A DNA stretch of 64,000 nucleotides from an uncultured Clostridia bacterium (GTDB lineage Bacteria > Bacillota > Clostridia > Christensenellales > CAG-917): the NCBI GenBank assembly GCA_944358385.1, contig CALVQW010000003.1, forward strand, positions 62,001 through 126,000. The letters are read 5' to 3'. Under the pieces are notes generated by a model. That model saw only the letters and a list, made by a program, of their open reading frames with translations. It was not told the origin of the DNA and ran no database searches. The translations under genes and the position numbers were made by a program. Below are positions 27,291 to 37,754 of this stretch, one piece after another. How positions within the stretch are numbered: position 1 is the stretch's first letter; every line of letters begins with the position of its first letter.

Positions 27291-27905
27291 CGTGGGGCGA
27301 GGAGGGCGACTCGACGCGCACAGGAGACATCTCTACTTAGTTTCTCGTCTAGCTTGCGAGATCGCAGATTCGCGCCGCGACTTTCAAGCGCGGACGCAAG
27401 ACGCTCGCGGTGAAAGTTTGGCTTTGCGGCGCGTAGTTCCGTCTCCGAAATAGAGACGTATAGTTCAAGCACGCTCAAAGTTCGCGTCGTGTTCGGAGAG
27501 TGTAAAACGGGTGACGTCCACTGACAGGCTAGTTAGATACCCCCTCCTTCCCTTCGGGCTTTCCTCCCCCGTGCCGATTAGAGTCCACTCCTCGCATCAT
27601 GCGGGACTAACGATACATCTCTACAAGATTTTATATCTCGCACTCACATAACTAAGCGGATGACTGCACTCACTGAATACCCGGCACGATTACCCCAGCT
27701 GAAAATCAAAGATTTTCACCCGGGGACCCCGTGGGCGGAGGAATGACGCGATCGGCGCAGAGCGCAACGATCGCTAGACCTTCGGTGCGGCACGACGCGA
27801 TCGGCGCAGAGCGCAGCGATCGCTGGATCTCACGGTTCGGCACTCAGATAGTCGCCGCCCTGCGGCTCCGGTTCCGTCTCCGAAAGAGAGACGTCGTGCT
27901 CAGGC
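27291..27905 (+). repeat. Dispersed intergenic repeat family, copy 4
   Basis: A second copy follows directly, with the exact 72-base unit at 27722-27793, a tandem duplication of about 50 bases just after it (GACGCGATCGGCGCAGAGCG twice) and the module ending CTCACATAACTAAGCGGATG near 27645-27663. Short open frames here give only low-complexity shadows. The rest of 27906-28073 shows nothing recognisable. Confidence 0.7.
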
Positions 27906-28073
27906 GCACCCGCCCCGCGTGTTTAATATATGATACACCACTCCCCGCTCTTTGCAACGCCGAATCGCAACACCCCGCCCACGATCCGCCCGACACGCCA
28001 CCTTTGCCCTCCTATCGCTCCGCCGCTTCACCGCTCCCGCACAGGCTTTCGACGCACAACACGCAAAAAACGC

Positions 28074-28102
28074 TTGCGTTATTTCCTTCGGGGTGCTATA
28101 AT
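28074..28102 (+). promoter_or_regulatory. Promoter of tRNA-Ala
   Basis: TTGCGT (28074-28079) and consensus TATAAT (28097-28102) are separated by 17 bases, 12 bases before the tRNA 5' end. Confidence 0.85.
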
Positions 28103-28114
28103 GCGAAAAGCTAT

Positions 28115-28190
28115 GGGGGCGTGGCTCAGCTGGTAGAGCGATGCGTTCGCAACGCATAGGTCAGGGGTTCGAGTCCCCTCGTCTCCACCA
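28115..28190 (+). tRNA. tRNA-Ala (CGC anticodon)
   Basis: A full cloverleaf of 76 bases with encoded CCA. The acceptor stem is GGGGGCG with CGTCTCC and contains the G3-U70 pair that identifies tRNA-Ala. The anticodon loop is TTCGCAA (CGC, reading GCG), and the T loop is TTCGAGT. It marks the left border between core genome and island. Confidence 0.95.
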
Positions 28191-28365
28191 CCATAAGCAA
28201 ACGGCATCGCGGAAGCGGTGCCGTTTGTTTTTAATTAGCTCCGTTTGCCTCCTCCAATCATTAATTTACATTTCCTATTATCACTTATTTATGATTTATT
28301 TATCTTGACCTCAATACGCGACCATGCGAAAATTTATCTGATCGTTTGCGGTAGGATATTACTCG

Positions 28366-29287
28366 ATGTACGATGTGTTTATTTCACACTCTTCTAAGAA
28401 TGCCGAGGTTGCCACTAGCTTGGTAGCCTACATCGAAGAAAACGGCTTAAAATGTTTTATTGCGCCAAGAGACATAGTCGGCGGTATCAGTTACGCCGAA
28501 CAATTGGTGCATGCCATCAATGACTGTGAAGTTTTTTGTTGCTTGTTTCTGAAGAGATCAACAAGTCCGAGCAGGTTTTGAACGAGTTGGAGATCGCAGT
28601 TGACAACAATAAAATAATTTTGCCGTTCAAAATAGACGAGTCGACATATAATGACAGCTACAAATATTATTTGAAACGAAAGCATTGGATCAACGCCATC
28701 CCGGATCCCGTCCTACATTTTGCGGAAGTATTAAAAACCATCCAGCTTTTAATGAACAAGGGATGCGATGCAGCCGATTTGGATCAACAGCAATACTTGG
28801 TGTCGGTAGCAGAAAAAAACAAGCGAAATCTGATCAATGAAACCAGCGAAAAGCGTCTTTCTTTCGGGCTAAGCATCGAAGACGACAAATACGGCGACTC
28901 GTGTCATGTATATAACGAAATAAAACGGTTTGATTTGATCGACAGCTCAACAGGGATGTATACAAGCTACCGTTGGCTTACCATAACCAACGTGTCCAAT
29001 AAGGCCACCAACTTCATTTATCACAAGGAATGCGGTGAAAACAAGATATATTTCAGTGACCTTAAATTTAGGGCAAAAGCATATGCCTCTGACGGAGAAC
29101 GAAAACTCATCGTTGACTCCATAACCGAAATCCAGCCAAATTTCATTCAAGTCTGCAAGATACATTTCGGTAAGAACCTGATGCCCGGAGAGTCAATCAG
29201 AATTTTTTACAGATTGGATTGGCCAGGTGAAGCTCTATCATTCTATAAAGGTGAACTAAGTACGAGCATTTCTTTACCAAGGTACAA
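28366..29287 (+). pseudogene. TIR-domain protein, 5' part (frameshifted and interrupted)
   Basis: Residues 1-110 are a TIR domain (YDVFISHSSKN, APRDIVGGISYAEQLVHAI, then SEQVLNELEIAV with the likely catalytic Glu), followed by a beta-sandwich region (YRWLTITNVSNKATNFIYH). The reading frame shifts at the T6 run at 28532-28537; one added T restores VFLLLVSEEINKSEQ. The frame then meets the 16-bp repeat at 29272-29287, after which it turns into unrelated sequence. Joining to 59130-59406 across the repeat and adding one T gives exactly 400 codons ending in a stop. The intact gene was therefore a 399-residue TIR protein, probably an NAD-consuming or signalling defence effector. Confidence 0.82.
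29272..29287 (+). other. Left 16-bp direct repeat of the inserted element (attL-like)
   Basis: CTTTACCAAGGTACAA is identical to 59114-59129. It lies within the TIR coding frame and marks where that frame stops being TIR sequence. Confidence 0.8.
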
Positions 29288-29635
29288 CCCGAAACAAAAG
29301 GGGCATTGCCCGCCGCAATATACCCCTTCCGAACATCTCAAACACCACAATATCTTGTGTTTTTCCTTCCCCCGAATTTCTCTGGCTGTCAGCCCTTTTC
29401 CCGATTTGACAGCCAAATACAGCCAATACCGATTTTATGCCGTTTTTCCGCGCTTTTTCCCGCCTTTCAAACTGCCTGTTTCTGCCCCGCTCTTACGAGG
29501 TTTTTATAGTCGAAAATCGGCGTCAAACAACGACTCGCCCATTGCTTTTCTCACCACTATATATTAAACTGCTTATGGGGTAGTCCAAACCACACACAAT
29601 CATCGGCAACCGACTGTGACCTCGACGCTAAAAAA
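29288..29635. other. Left end of the element, non-coding
   Basis: No supported gene. The stretch holds CTGACAGCC on the minus strand (29384-29392) and TTGACAGCCAAATACAGCCAAT on the plus strand (about 29406-29427). The latter is nearly the same as a stretch at 58759-58780 near the other end. These may be recombinase arm sites. Confidence 0.55.
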
Positions 29636-30088
29636 ATGACTAACCGGAATTCCAAAATTCATGCGCCCTGCCAAGTGTGCGGCAAAAGCGTTCTTGTCGA
29701 CACGTACGGCAACGGCTTTTGCGAAAACTGCGGCTGGGTTCAAAACAGGGAGTATGACAAATGCCCCGACGATGTCCGCTACCCGAATATAGTTTCTTTC
29801 AACAAGGCAAAACGGCTTTTCGCGGAAGGGCAACCTCTCTCTCCCTCTTTTGAAGATTTCATAGACGGCTTAAAGTTCTACAAGGAAATGCAGTTCGATT
29901 ACGACGGCAAAACTTACGGCGTGTTGATAAGAGAAAACGATGCCGTACACTTCTATCTATTCCACTCGCTCGTAAACTACCAAATATACCCTTCCGTCTC
30001 CGACTTCTACGAAAAAGCCCACATCAACGGCACCCCTCTTTCTACACTTTGGCCAGAAGTGCTCAATGCAGGATATATGATTCCATAA
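29636..30088 (+). CDS. Small protein with N-terminal zinc ribbon
   Basis: 150 residues. Two CxxC pairs (CQVCGK and CENCGW) lie 14 residues apart near the N-terminus and should bind zinc, as in CPCC-type cysteine-rich proteins. The rest (LSPSFEDFIDGLKFYKEM, YGVLIRENDAVHFYLFHS) resembles no family with confidence. It is the first gene inside the element and stands alone. Its start lacks a clear ribosome site. Function unknown. Confidence 0.6.
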   Translation: MTNRNSKIHAPCQVCGKSVLVDTYGNGFCENCGWVQNREYDKCPDDVRYPNIVSFNKAKRLFAEGQPLSPSFEDFIDGLKFYKEMQFDYDGKTYGVLIRENDAVHFYLFHSLVNYQIYPSVSDFYEKAHINGTPLSTLWPEVLNAGYMIP

Positions 30089-30100
30089 TAGTCACATAAT

Positions 30101-31006
30101 TCAAGCGAAATAATTTTTAATTGCAATATCTTGTAATGTCCCTATAACCGCATCATAATCCGCCTCTTCAAACAACAATTTCCGCGTAATATCTCGGTAA
30201 TCACTTTTATAGATTTTACGATCAATTATTTCTTGAAGTAAGCGGCTTATATCAACTCCAACTTCAGCTGCAGAGCTTTTTTGACTATTGCGACGTACTT
30301 CCCGAGTCTGTGCAACCAATTTGCCAAATTCGTCATCGAATTTTATATGCGGATAAATTTTGTAAATGTCATACAGATGCCTCGAATGTTCTGTCACTCT
30401 TCCGTCCAAGTAGCAGTCGCAAACAGCGAACACTTTGTCGATAAATGTTCTCACAACAGATTGTACTCTGATTTCAAAGGGGGCAAGTTCGTATTCAGCC
30501 ACAATCGAGTCGAATCCGGCATTACGTAAGAATTCGTATAACAGACTGCTCACTTCACGTAGCTCTGTTGGAAAAGCTGGAATGCTGTAATATGTCTCCA
30601 CATACAAATTAGGCCTCACACCGTCAACCGCAAACCGCGAGGAATAGTCGATTTTATATTTATTGTAATTAGTCCTCGTCCAAATTTCATCTTTGTTGGT
30701 CAAATCCAATCCAACTGCCGCAACAGATTCAATTATGCTGTATTTTGTGTCCTTTTTAATAGATTGTGTGGGAAATGGCTCTTCTAAATTGAGATCAATG
30801 TCCTCCGAAAATCTGTTGATTAAATGATAGCATTTAGACAAAGATGTTCCGCCTTTAAATATCAAAGACGGAACTCTCTTTGCCATCTCCTTCAACAACA
30901 AATAAACGTAATAATCCTTCTCAACGATGCCGTATGCGACTCCGAAATTTTCCGAGGCATTTTTTATAGCGTCTTCAAATAATTCGTCATTAGTATGTAA
31001 GAACAT
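30101..31006 (-). CDS. AbiEii-type nucleotidyltransferase toxin
   Basis: 301 residues from ATG 31006, chosen over an upstream in-frame GTG because GAGG precedes it by 6 bases. The nucleotidyltransferase signature is FKGGTSLSKCY followed by RFSEDIDLNL. AbiEii/MenT-like toxins transfer nucleotides, in studied members to tRNA 3' ends, and block growth on phage infection. It starts one base after the stop of its antitoxin gene. Its product is normally held in check by the neighbour's control. The family assignment is firm; the target is unknown here. Confidence 0.88.
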   Translation of the reverse strand: MFLHTNDELFEDAIKNASENFGVAYGIVEKDYYVYLLLKEMAKRVPSLIFKGGTSLSKCYHLINRFSEDIDLNLEEPFPTQSIKKDTKYSIIESVAAVGLDLTNKDEIWTRTNYNKYKIDYSSRFAVDGVRPNLYVETYYSIPAFPTELREVSSLLYEFLRNAGFDSIVAEYELAPFEIRVQSVVRTFIDKVFAVCDCYLDGRVTEHSRHLYDIYKIYPHIKFDDEFGKLVAQTREVRRNSQKSSAAEVGVDISRLLQEIIDRKIYKSDYRDITRKLLFEEADYDAVIGTLQDIAIKNYFA

Positions 31007-31007
31007 C

Positions 31008-31607
31008 TCACGCCTCACAAAGCAAATAATTCTTTAGCGCCTTTGCAGGATAATACCGGCAATAACGTTGGATCTCTTGCAAGTTCACTTCAAGCGAATC
31101 AATATAATCCCTCAAAATGCAATAATCATTTTCGTCGTACTTGCCTTTGAGACCATTCATCAATTCCAACACTTGCAACACATTTATGTTCTCGGCATTA
31201 ATTAGTGCTCTCGCTTTTCTCAAAATCACTTTTTGCTTACCTATCGTCACTTCACGAACGCGCGCTGATTCGTTGTTTGTCACAATCTCGATAACATTTG
31301 GCATTTGCTCGGTAATTCCTAATTTGTTAAGCACGGCAAGACCGGAATAAAAACCATACACTTTGTTTCCATCTCGCAAATATAACCGCTCAATAACAGC
31401 GCCGACATTCAACTTCGATGGGCCAAAAATTGTTTTGGTGGGGATATAATATATTCCTTGATCAAATCTCACAAGCTGACCGGCATCTATTGCCGCTGCT
31501 ATGAGTTGATACACGCGCGCCTTGGTATACTCTCTCATCGTCGCAAGTATATCATCAGCAAATATAGGGACATTTTCTCCGTATTTCAATGCAAGCCTTT
31601 CTATCAT
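31008..31607 (-). CDS. AbiEi-type antitoxin
   Basis: 199 residues. The N-terminus is a winged-helix DNA-binding domain (ILATMREYTKARVYQLIAAAI, then GQLVRFDQGIYYIPT), and the C-terminal part (GFYSGLAVLNKLGITEQMP) matches AbiEi antitoxins. These bind inverted repeats in their own promoter and repress the operon, with no direct contact to the toxin needed (type IV). It is first in the two-gene operon and has a strong promoter. Confidence 0.86.
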   Translation of the reverse strand: MIERLALKYGENVPIFADDILATMREYTKARVYQLIAAAIDAGQLVRFDQGIYYIPTKTIFGPSKLNVGAVIERLYLRDGNKVYGFYSGLAVLNKLGITEQMPNVIEIVTNNESARVREVTIGKQKVILRKARALINAENINVLQVLELMNGLKGKYDENDYCILRDYIDSLEVNLQEIQRYCRYYPAKALKNYLLCEA

Positions 31608-31673
31608 AGTTTTACCTCACCTCAACTTTGATACATTAAGCGTCCAATATCCATTATTTCTACTGTCACCGAT

Positions 31674-31703
31674 ATTATACTTTTTTTAACAAAAATTTGT
31701 CAA
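31674..31703 (-). promoter_or_regulatory. Promoter of the AbiE operon
   Basis: On the minus strand consensus TTGACA (31698-31703) and consensus TATAAT (31674-31679) are spaced 18 bases apart, about 65 bases before the antitoxin start. A strong promoter under self-repression fits AbiEi biology. Confidence 0.85.
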
Positions 31704-31760
31704 CTTTTTATAGCATTATTTTGAATTATATTCAATTGTATTGGAACTAGAATAAAATCA

Positions 31761-31800
31761 GAAAAAAGGAGTTATTACCTTCAAATAATCCCCTTTTTTC
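31761..31800 (-). terminator. Terminator after the helicase gene
   Basis: AAAAAAGGAGTTATT pairs with AATAATCCCCTTTTTT around a short loop, with a T-run on the minus strand just past the helicase stop. Confidence 0.78.
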
Positions 31801-31838
31801 AATCCAAAAACAACGATCATCTCGCCTTCGAGCTGGTC

Positions 31839-34300
31839 TCAATTATCCGAGATGATTGTAAGGCATTTTAATGCTCTTGTACACGCAACATATTTTTCGT
31901 TAATCGTCATTCCCTTTTCGAATACATATACTTTCTCAAATTCAAGACCTTTAGACATACTCACCGTTATGATATTAACGCTGCCCTTTTTTAGGCAATC
32001 AACATCGCTTTTTATTACATTAAATTCGCGTGCCGTCTTGAAAAATTTTTTAATAAAATCTATCGAAACCGCACCCTCGTCTTTAATTATAATAGCTACT
32101 CGCTCACCCTCGTTAAAATCATCATCTATTGCTCTTATACCATCTATATTTTTTTCTACTGCTCTACCACTTATGCCTATAGGTAACATAGACAATCCGA
32201 ATCTACTATTGACATACTCAGTAATTTCTCTGGCATTTCGATAATTTTGATTCAACTCATAATTTTTCCATTTTAAATCCTCAATCAATCTAGCCAAATC
32301 ACCTTTATCCACCATTTTTTGATGCATATCTCCAAATAAACAACAGACTGCATTACCGAAAATTCTTCTTATCAGATTGATTTCTTCAACACCAAAATTT
32401 TGGTATTCATCGATGTATACAAAAACTCGCTCATTATTCAATACACCAAATAAAGCTTGCATTACATACGAACAATAAAACATTTCAAATTCATATTTGC
32501 TATTGCTGTCAATTTATAGAATTGTTTAAACAATGATATTTCGTCCGATATAACTTGATAAAGATAACCGTACACATTCCCATGGAGGAATCCTTCGTAA
32601 TTTTTCACTCTGTCACTACATTTTCGATGAGAAAGAATAATCCCGAACAAATCTTTATTACTAACGGTTCTTTCTCGAAGCTGTTCAACATTTTGTTTGA
32701 ACAGTTCATATGCAGCTATTGTAGATCTGATAGAATCCGGCTCCACCTCTGGCTCTCCTTTCAAGGTCATACTCGGAATGGCTGTAAATGTATAGTTTTC
32801 TGCGATAAATGTCAAAAATTCTAATATCTGCTTATCTTTTAGAATTTTTTCTTTCTGTTTTTGATTATCAACCGACTGATTACGTTTTTCTGCATTGCTT
32901 ATACTAGTTCTTAGAGAATTTATTTTCGCGACAAGATTGTCACGCGCCACCCTCTTGATATTTTGGCTTAACACATTATAAAGCAAATACTCCGGCCCAA
33001 AGAGATAATCGTTTATAAAACTATGATCCTCACCTTCTTTTACTAGATCTCCGTAAAGACGATACAATATTTCATTCTGTCTTTTAACAAAACCGACATT
33101 TTCTAAAGAACCAGTCTTCAATATCATTTTGATTCGATTCGTGAATGTTGTAATTGTTGCACCATCATATATTGTGTGTACATTTTCCGCACCCAATATT
33201 TCATCTTTTAACAATAATCCTGCTGTTGTTTTGAACAAAATGCCATGTTTTTTGCAATATTCTTCAAATATATAACTGTAGAATTCGCCAATGACCAATC
33301 TACGTGCTGAGTTAATTTCAAGAGCTTTTGCCAATTCATCGCTTTCCAAATTTAACGTTTTTGTTGGACTGATTACTATTACATTTTTCATTGAAACTGA
33401 TGGCATATTAAAAAGGAAATATGACAACTTGTGTAATAGAATGGCCGTTTTACCAGATCCAGCACAACCATTGACAACAATATTTTCCGAGCTGTTTTCA
33501 ATAATTATATCATATTGCTGCTTTTGTATGGTTCTTATTATGTCGTGTACTTTAAAATCTTCGCGATCTTGATTTATTATGTTTATGAGATATTCATCGG
33601 CAATGATTTTTTCCACATTTTCATTTTTGTTTTTCAACCCACTTTTTGAAAATTTATCTTCAAATCCACAATATTTTCCAGCGACAATATTGATATCTCT
33701 TACTAGCGACAATCGCACTTCTGGATTATCAATAAAGATGTTGAACTGGTAATACATAATAGCACGCTTATCACGCCAATCGGTAATATAGCCTTCTATT
33801 GCTTTTTTCCCAAAATATAGGGTGTTTTGCTTCGACTGATAGTAATCAATTCTTGCAAAATATGGTGACCGTGCAATTGCAGACAATTCGAGTACTTTTT
33901 CATGAGCGAGCGAGCTTTTACCAAAAACATCGGCATCAAAAGTATCCGTAAAATCATTGTAGCCATAGCTGACAATTCTGTCATTGTATCTTGCAATTTC
34001 AAGCAAATCTTTAACATGGAATGCTACTTTGTCAAAAAATTCTTTTTCTTCGACATTCTCTTGTTCATAATATTTTGCATCTGAACTGGTTTCGTCTTTT
34101 GACAATTGCGGCGCATTGATGGACAAAATTTTAAACAATTCATCATTATAAAGGAATTTTTTTATACCATAATCCTGAAAGTCAATGTTTATGTAGATGT
34201 AATTGTTTTTCCCTTTCTCTAAGGAATAAAACACTCCGATACCATAAACTTTATGATAGAACTTTTGTCCATTAAGCTTGTCGGTTCCTATCTTTATCAT
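31839..34300 (-). pseudogene. UvrD-like helicase, split by one missing base
   Basis: Two overlapping frames (34300-32462 and 32483-31839) make one protein if one A is added to the AAA run near 32485; the sum is then exactly 821 codons. ATG 34300 follows GGGAGG. An N-terminal region of unknown type (residues 1-230) precedes a superfamily 1 helicase core: Walker A NGCAGSGKTAIL near 295, a Walker B-like VYIDEYQNFG at the start of the second frame, QNYRNAREI and SMSKGLEFEKVYV, CTRAL at the end. The domain order recalls HelD/UvrD proteins in defence islands. It lies alone between the AbiE pair and the conjugation-accessory cluster. Whether the shift is real or an assembly error is open. Confidence 0.75.
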
Positions 34301-34875
34301 ATGAATCCTCCCAATATGCAGCTGAACGCATTCACGCACCACGTTAAGAATTTAACTTGCCATGGATAATCTTATTATATCAATATATTAACAAAATCGG
34401 AACCATGTAGCAAGTCTACAACAAATTTTAGGAAATAAATTGAACTAATCCTCTATCATGCAAAACATCTTCTCTTAACAAAACCATTCTGAATTCTGTT
34501 TTGCCGTTTCGGGGGCGGGGTGTAGCGCAGGCGGAGCGGAGTCAACGGGCGTAAATTGTCGCTGAAAAATTTAATGTCTTATTGCCGCTTCGGAATTATC
34601 CCGAGGCGGTTTTTATTTGCACGCAGACTCTGTTTTTCAGACCGCTTTATTTTCTATATGACCGCTCTGCTGTGTCACTTGTGCGCCTTGCTATTCAGCG
34701 GACTGCCCTGTTGGTTAGGCACAAGCGTTCACTAACCAGACTGCTCTATTTTCTCTCGACAATTTCCGCTCTGCTCCGTTGACTGCCGAGGCAGAAATAC
34801 GCAATTTTCGTTCTTCTCCGCCCGTGCTCCTCCGCTCTTGCCGAAAGGCAAAATCAAAATTCGGAGGTGAACTCT
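34301..34875. other. Gene-free gap with one terminator-like hairpin
   Basis: No supported gene in 575 bases. A hairpin (34585-34593 with 34601-34609, one G-U pair) is followed by TTTTTATTT on the plus strand. Beyond it lies CT-rich sequence with repeated GCTCTGCT-like words, up to the GGAGG of the next gene. Confidence 0.5.
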
Positions 34876-35187
34876 ATGGAAAACAAAGTTTCCAACTCTT
34901 GCAAAGCCGAAAAAGGCTATCTTGCCGAATTCGACTTTTTCGACGGTGACTATTTCGTCACATTCAACATCATCGGATACGGCTTAAACCAATCCGAAAT
35001 CCTTGTCGCGGTGACGGACAGAGGAAAAATCAGCCTTATCACGTACGATGTACAAACCGACAAAACCGGCAGACGGTATTTCGAATACGGCTGTATGTTC
35101 GACAAAATTTACATCGACGACTTCCGCGAAGAAAACAGGGTTTGTTTATTCGAAAGTTTCGGCGACGACGAAAAACGCATAGCGTGA
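34876..35187 (+). CDS. Small protein of the PcfK/PcfJ cluster
   Basis: 103 residues. ATG 34876 is preferred over an in-frame GTG at 34867 since GGAGG lies 8 bases before it. The protein is acidic and beta-rich (YLAEFDFFDGDYFVTFNIIG, EILVAVTDRGKISLITYDV). No family is recognised. It opens a set of closely spaced plus-strand genes of plasmid/conjugative-element style (34.9-38.3 kb). Confidence 0.65.
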   Translation: MENKVSNSCKAEKGYLAEFDFFDGDYFVTFNIIGYGLNQSEILVAVTDRGKISLITYDVQTDKTGRRYFEYGCMFDKIYIDDFREENRVCLFESFGDDEKRIA

Positions 35188-35195
35188 GGTGGTAT

Positions 35196-35447
35196 ATGAA
35201 AAACACAAAAGAAATCAAAGCGATATTGACGGCGATATTCGCCATCAACAAAACAAGCGAACGCGAAGATAAGGATATCTCCAGAATCCTCGACTATGCA
35301 TTTCGAAGACTTTTCGAATCGAACACAAATTTACTCCTGCTCGCCTGCATAGGCAAAAGAAAGAAAGACATTATGCCGGAAGTCATGGAAATGCTGAAAG
35401 CGGAAACTCAATACGACAAATATTTCGGAGAACAGAATGCGCAATAG
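35196..35447 (+). CDS. Small helical protein, unknown
   Basis: 83 residues from ATG 35196 after GAGGTGGTAT. Helical and charged (IKAILTAIFAINKTSEREDK, then RRLFESNTNLLLLACIGKRK). No family recognised. It starts 8 bases after the previous gene and overlaps the next by 11 bases, so the genes are probably co-translated. Confidence 0.6.
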   Translation: MKNTKEIKAILTAIFAINKTSEREDKDISRILDYAFRRLFESNTNLLLLACIGKRKKDIMPEVMEMLKAETQYDKYFGEQNAQ

Positions 35448-35682
35448 CAAAACTCCGAATTACGGCTACAAGGTGTGCTACCGCGAAGAAGGTGCAAAAG
35501 AATATGTCCGATACTTCCTGACGCACACCCGAAAGCAGGCTTTCAACGCGATGCGGAGTTACATACGCTATCCCCCAACAGCGAGGGACGGCGACCGAGA
35601 ACTCGTCAACCCGAAATGGAAAGTCATTCCCGTATCGAAAAAGGAAATCAAACGCGGTATATGGAGAGAGTGTCCGTTTTAG
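35437..35682 (+). CDS. Small basic protein, unknown
   Basis: 81 residues, start ATG 35437 inside the end of the previous gene, with GGAG 6-8 bases upstream. The sequence (YGYKVCYREEGAKEYVRYFL, THTRKQAFNAMRSYIR) resembles small proteins next to PcfK in conjugative elements, a comparison made from memory of such clusters. Function unknown. Confidence 0.58.
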   Translation: MRNSKTPNYGYKVCYREEGAKEYVRYFLTHTRKQAFNAMRSYIRYPPTARDGDRELVNPKWKVIPVSKKEIKRGIWRECPF

Positions 35683-35715
35683 CGGGCACTCTCTTTCACA
35701 CCGAAGGAGAACAAG

Positions 35716-36414
35716 ATGACAAAACTGAATTTGGAAGCGACTTCGAGGGAGCAGGAAATCGTAAAAGCATATCTCGAAGACAACGCAAGCGAAACGCTTG
35801 CCGAAAAGATAAACAACGGCACACCCATTGAGAAAGACGGCAAGCAACTTATCAACCGCAAAACGCTGGACGGCTTTATGCGATACGCCTGCGACGAAGC
35901 GAGAAAGCTCGCGGCAAAAGGCGCGTCATCAGCCTGCGTCGAAGACAAAGTCGTGTTCGGCTGGGCGATACATTACTTTGAAGAAGACGGCATCGAAGGC
36001 ACGCTTTACAACGCCGACGGCACGGAATACAAACCCGTCCTTACACCCGCAAGCAAGCCGACGACAACGCTCAAAACCGTCGCAAAACCGCAACCGGCGC
36101 CGCAGATGACGCTCTTCGATTTTATGGAAAAAGAAGACGGCGAAACGACGGAAACAGACGTCAAAAACACAGTCGAAAACGAATCCGAAAACGAGGAAGA
36201 AGACGACCTTCCAAGTGCCGAAGAAATCGACGAAATTTTAGCCGAAATCGACAGCGAAGACGGGGCTCGAAGATACCCCGAAAACGTCGATATGGAAACG
36301 GGCGAAATACTGCCTGCGAAGGCGGAAAAATCCGAGCCTTCCGTCTCCCCTTACGAGCCCGAAGCGCTCCGCATTCTGCAAGAGATTTTCGGAGACGAAA
36401 TGGTATTGAGGTGA
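35716..36414 (+). CDS. PcfK-like protein
   Basis: 232 residues after GAAGGAG. The N-terminal 115 residues match the PcfK family: REQEIVKAYLEDNASETLAE, KQLINRKTLDGFMRYACDEA, and VFGWAIHYFEEDGIEGTLYN. The C-terminal part is acidic and low complexity with a clamp-like QMTLFDF motif (a possible beta-clamp binding motif, QxxLFDF). PcfK is encoded on the pCF10-like conjugative plasmids beside PcfJ; its biochemical role is unknown. It precedes the frameshifted PcfJ by 3 bases. Confidence 0.82.
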   Translation: MTKLNLEATSREQEIVKAYLEDNASETLAEKINNGTPIEKDGKQLINRKTLDGFMRYACDEARKLAAKGASSACVEDKVVFGWAIHYFEEDGIEGTLYNADGTEYKPVLTPASKPTTTLKTVAKPQPAPQMTLFDFMEKEDGETTETDVKNTVENESENEEEDDLPSAEEIDEILAEIDSEDGARRYPENVDMETGEILPAKAEKSEPSVSPYEPEALRILQEIFGDEMVLR

Positions 36415-36417
36415 TCT

Positions 36418-37738
36418 ATGAGAATATGCGATATCAGACCTATCCCGGAACGGATTTTAGCAATCATTCGGCAAGCCGACGAACAGGGATTCCCGCAACC
36501 CGACGGGCACGTGCGATTCTATTCCTATCTTACCACGGCACGCCGCGAACTCATCAAAGTCACCGTTGCGGTGAAGCATATCCGCAAAAAGTGGTTTTGC
36601 AAGCAAGTCGCAGTACACGGACTTTATTCATCAAAATGTTATGTTAAAGATATGGAATACTGCGGATACTTCGGAATGGGCTTCCGCGTCGGCTGGTGCG
36701 ACGAAGGTTTGCAACCCCATCGCAAATGGTATGAATGCGGTTGGTGTTGGGCGGCCGACAAATACTACGACCCGTCCTGTCCGACGTTGAATTTACAATT
36801 CGTCGGCACTCTGCCAGAATTCCGTTACAGCGCGTTCGAGTATTACCGCGGAGCCGATATTCTCGGGTATCTTAGGCTCTATACGGCATACCCTCAAATC
36901 GAGTATCTCATGAAGCTCGGACTCGATAATATCGCTCAAAATGTGACCGTATTAAAGCGGTGCGGAAAGGACAAAAATTTCTGCAAATGGCTCATCAAAA
37001 ACCGCGCCGAAATCGCCGGCAATTATCACTATATTCCCGTCATTATGGAAGCATACAAAACCGGTCGTCCGCTAGAAGATTTACAGCGTTATCACGAAGT
37101 GAAAAAGAGCCTTCAACACACAGAAAATTATGCCGCCGTCAAAGAGCTTTTCAAAGACAGAAATCTCGAAGACCTTTGCAAATATCTCACAGCACAAAAA
37201 GCCAATGCCAGCTCCTATGCGGACTATGTGGAAAGCCTGCGTTTATCTGGGACTCGATATGTCACTCGAACGCAATCTTCTCCCCCACGAATTCCGGCGT
37301 TGGCACGATATCCGCATAGACGAATACCGCACCGCAATGACAATCGCAAGCGAAAACAAGCGCAAAGAATTTTACGCGCGTTTTGAAGCAATCACGGAAA
37401 AATACGCCGCTCTCCAACATAACAAGCGAAGTGCATTCGTGGCAATTATCGCGCGTTCCCCCGCAGACCTCATCACGGAAGGTAACGCATTGCACCACTG
37501 CGTAGGACGAATGAATTACGACCAAAGAATAGTGCGCGAAGAATCGCTCATTTTCTTTATCCGCACAAGGGAATGCCCCGATACGCCTTTCGTCACCGTG
37601 GAATACTCCCCTTCCCTCAAAGCCGTTCTGCAATGCTACGGCGACCGTGACTCAAAGCCCGACGACAGCGTTCTGCATTATGTGAACGACGTGTGGCTTC
37701 CCTACGCCAACAAAACGTTGAAAAGACTCGCGGCTTAA
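36418..37738 (+). pseudogene. PcfJ-like protein, frameshifted
   Basis: The frame from ATG 36418 keeps family-like sequence up to about 37225 (CKYLTAQKANASSYADYV) and then loses sense; the next frame takes over with ACVYLGLDMSLERNLLPHEF and ends at 37738. Removing one G in GTGGAAA at about 37230 joins them into exactly 440 codons. The PcfJ signature HHCVGRMNYDQRIVREESLI is in the second part, together with CYGDRDSKP. PcfJ proteins accompany PcfK on conjugative elements; the role is unknown. The frame break suggests decay, unless it is an assembly error. Confidence 0.78.
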
Positions 37739-37754
37739 CCGCAAAGGAGAAATT

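Noticed and set aside
26745-27905. Short reading frames in the repeat region (for example 27731-28159)
   Set aside because: They overlap repeats and the tRNA, lack ribosome sites, and change frame between copies.
28366-28600. Programmed -1 frameshift in the TIR gene
   Set aside because: The T6 run does not give a standard X_XXY_YYZ heptamer in the zero frame and no downstream stem-loop was seen; a missing T is simpler.
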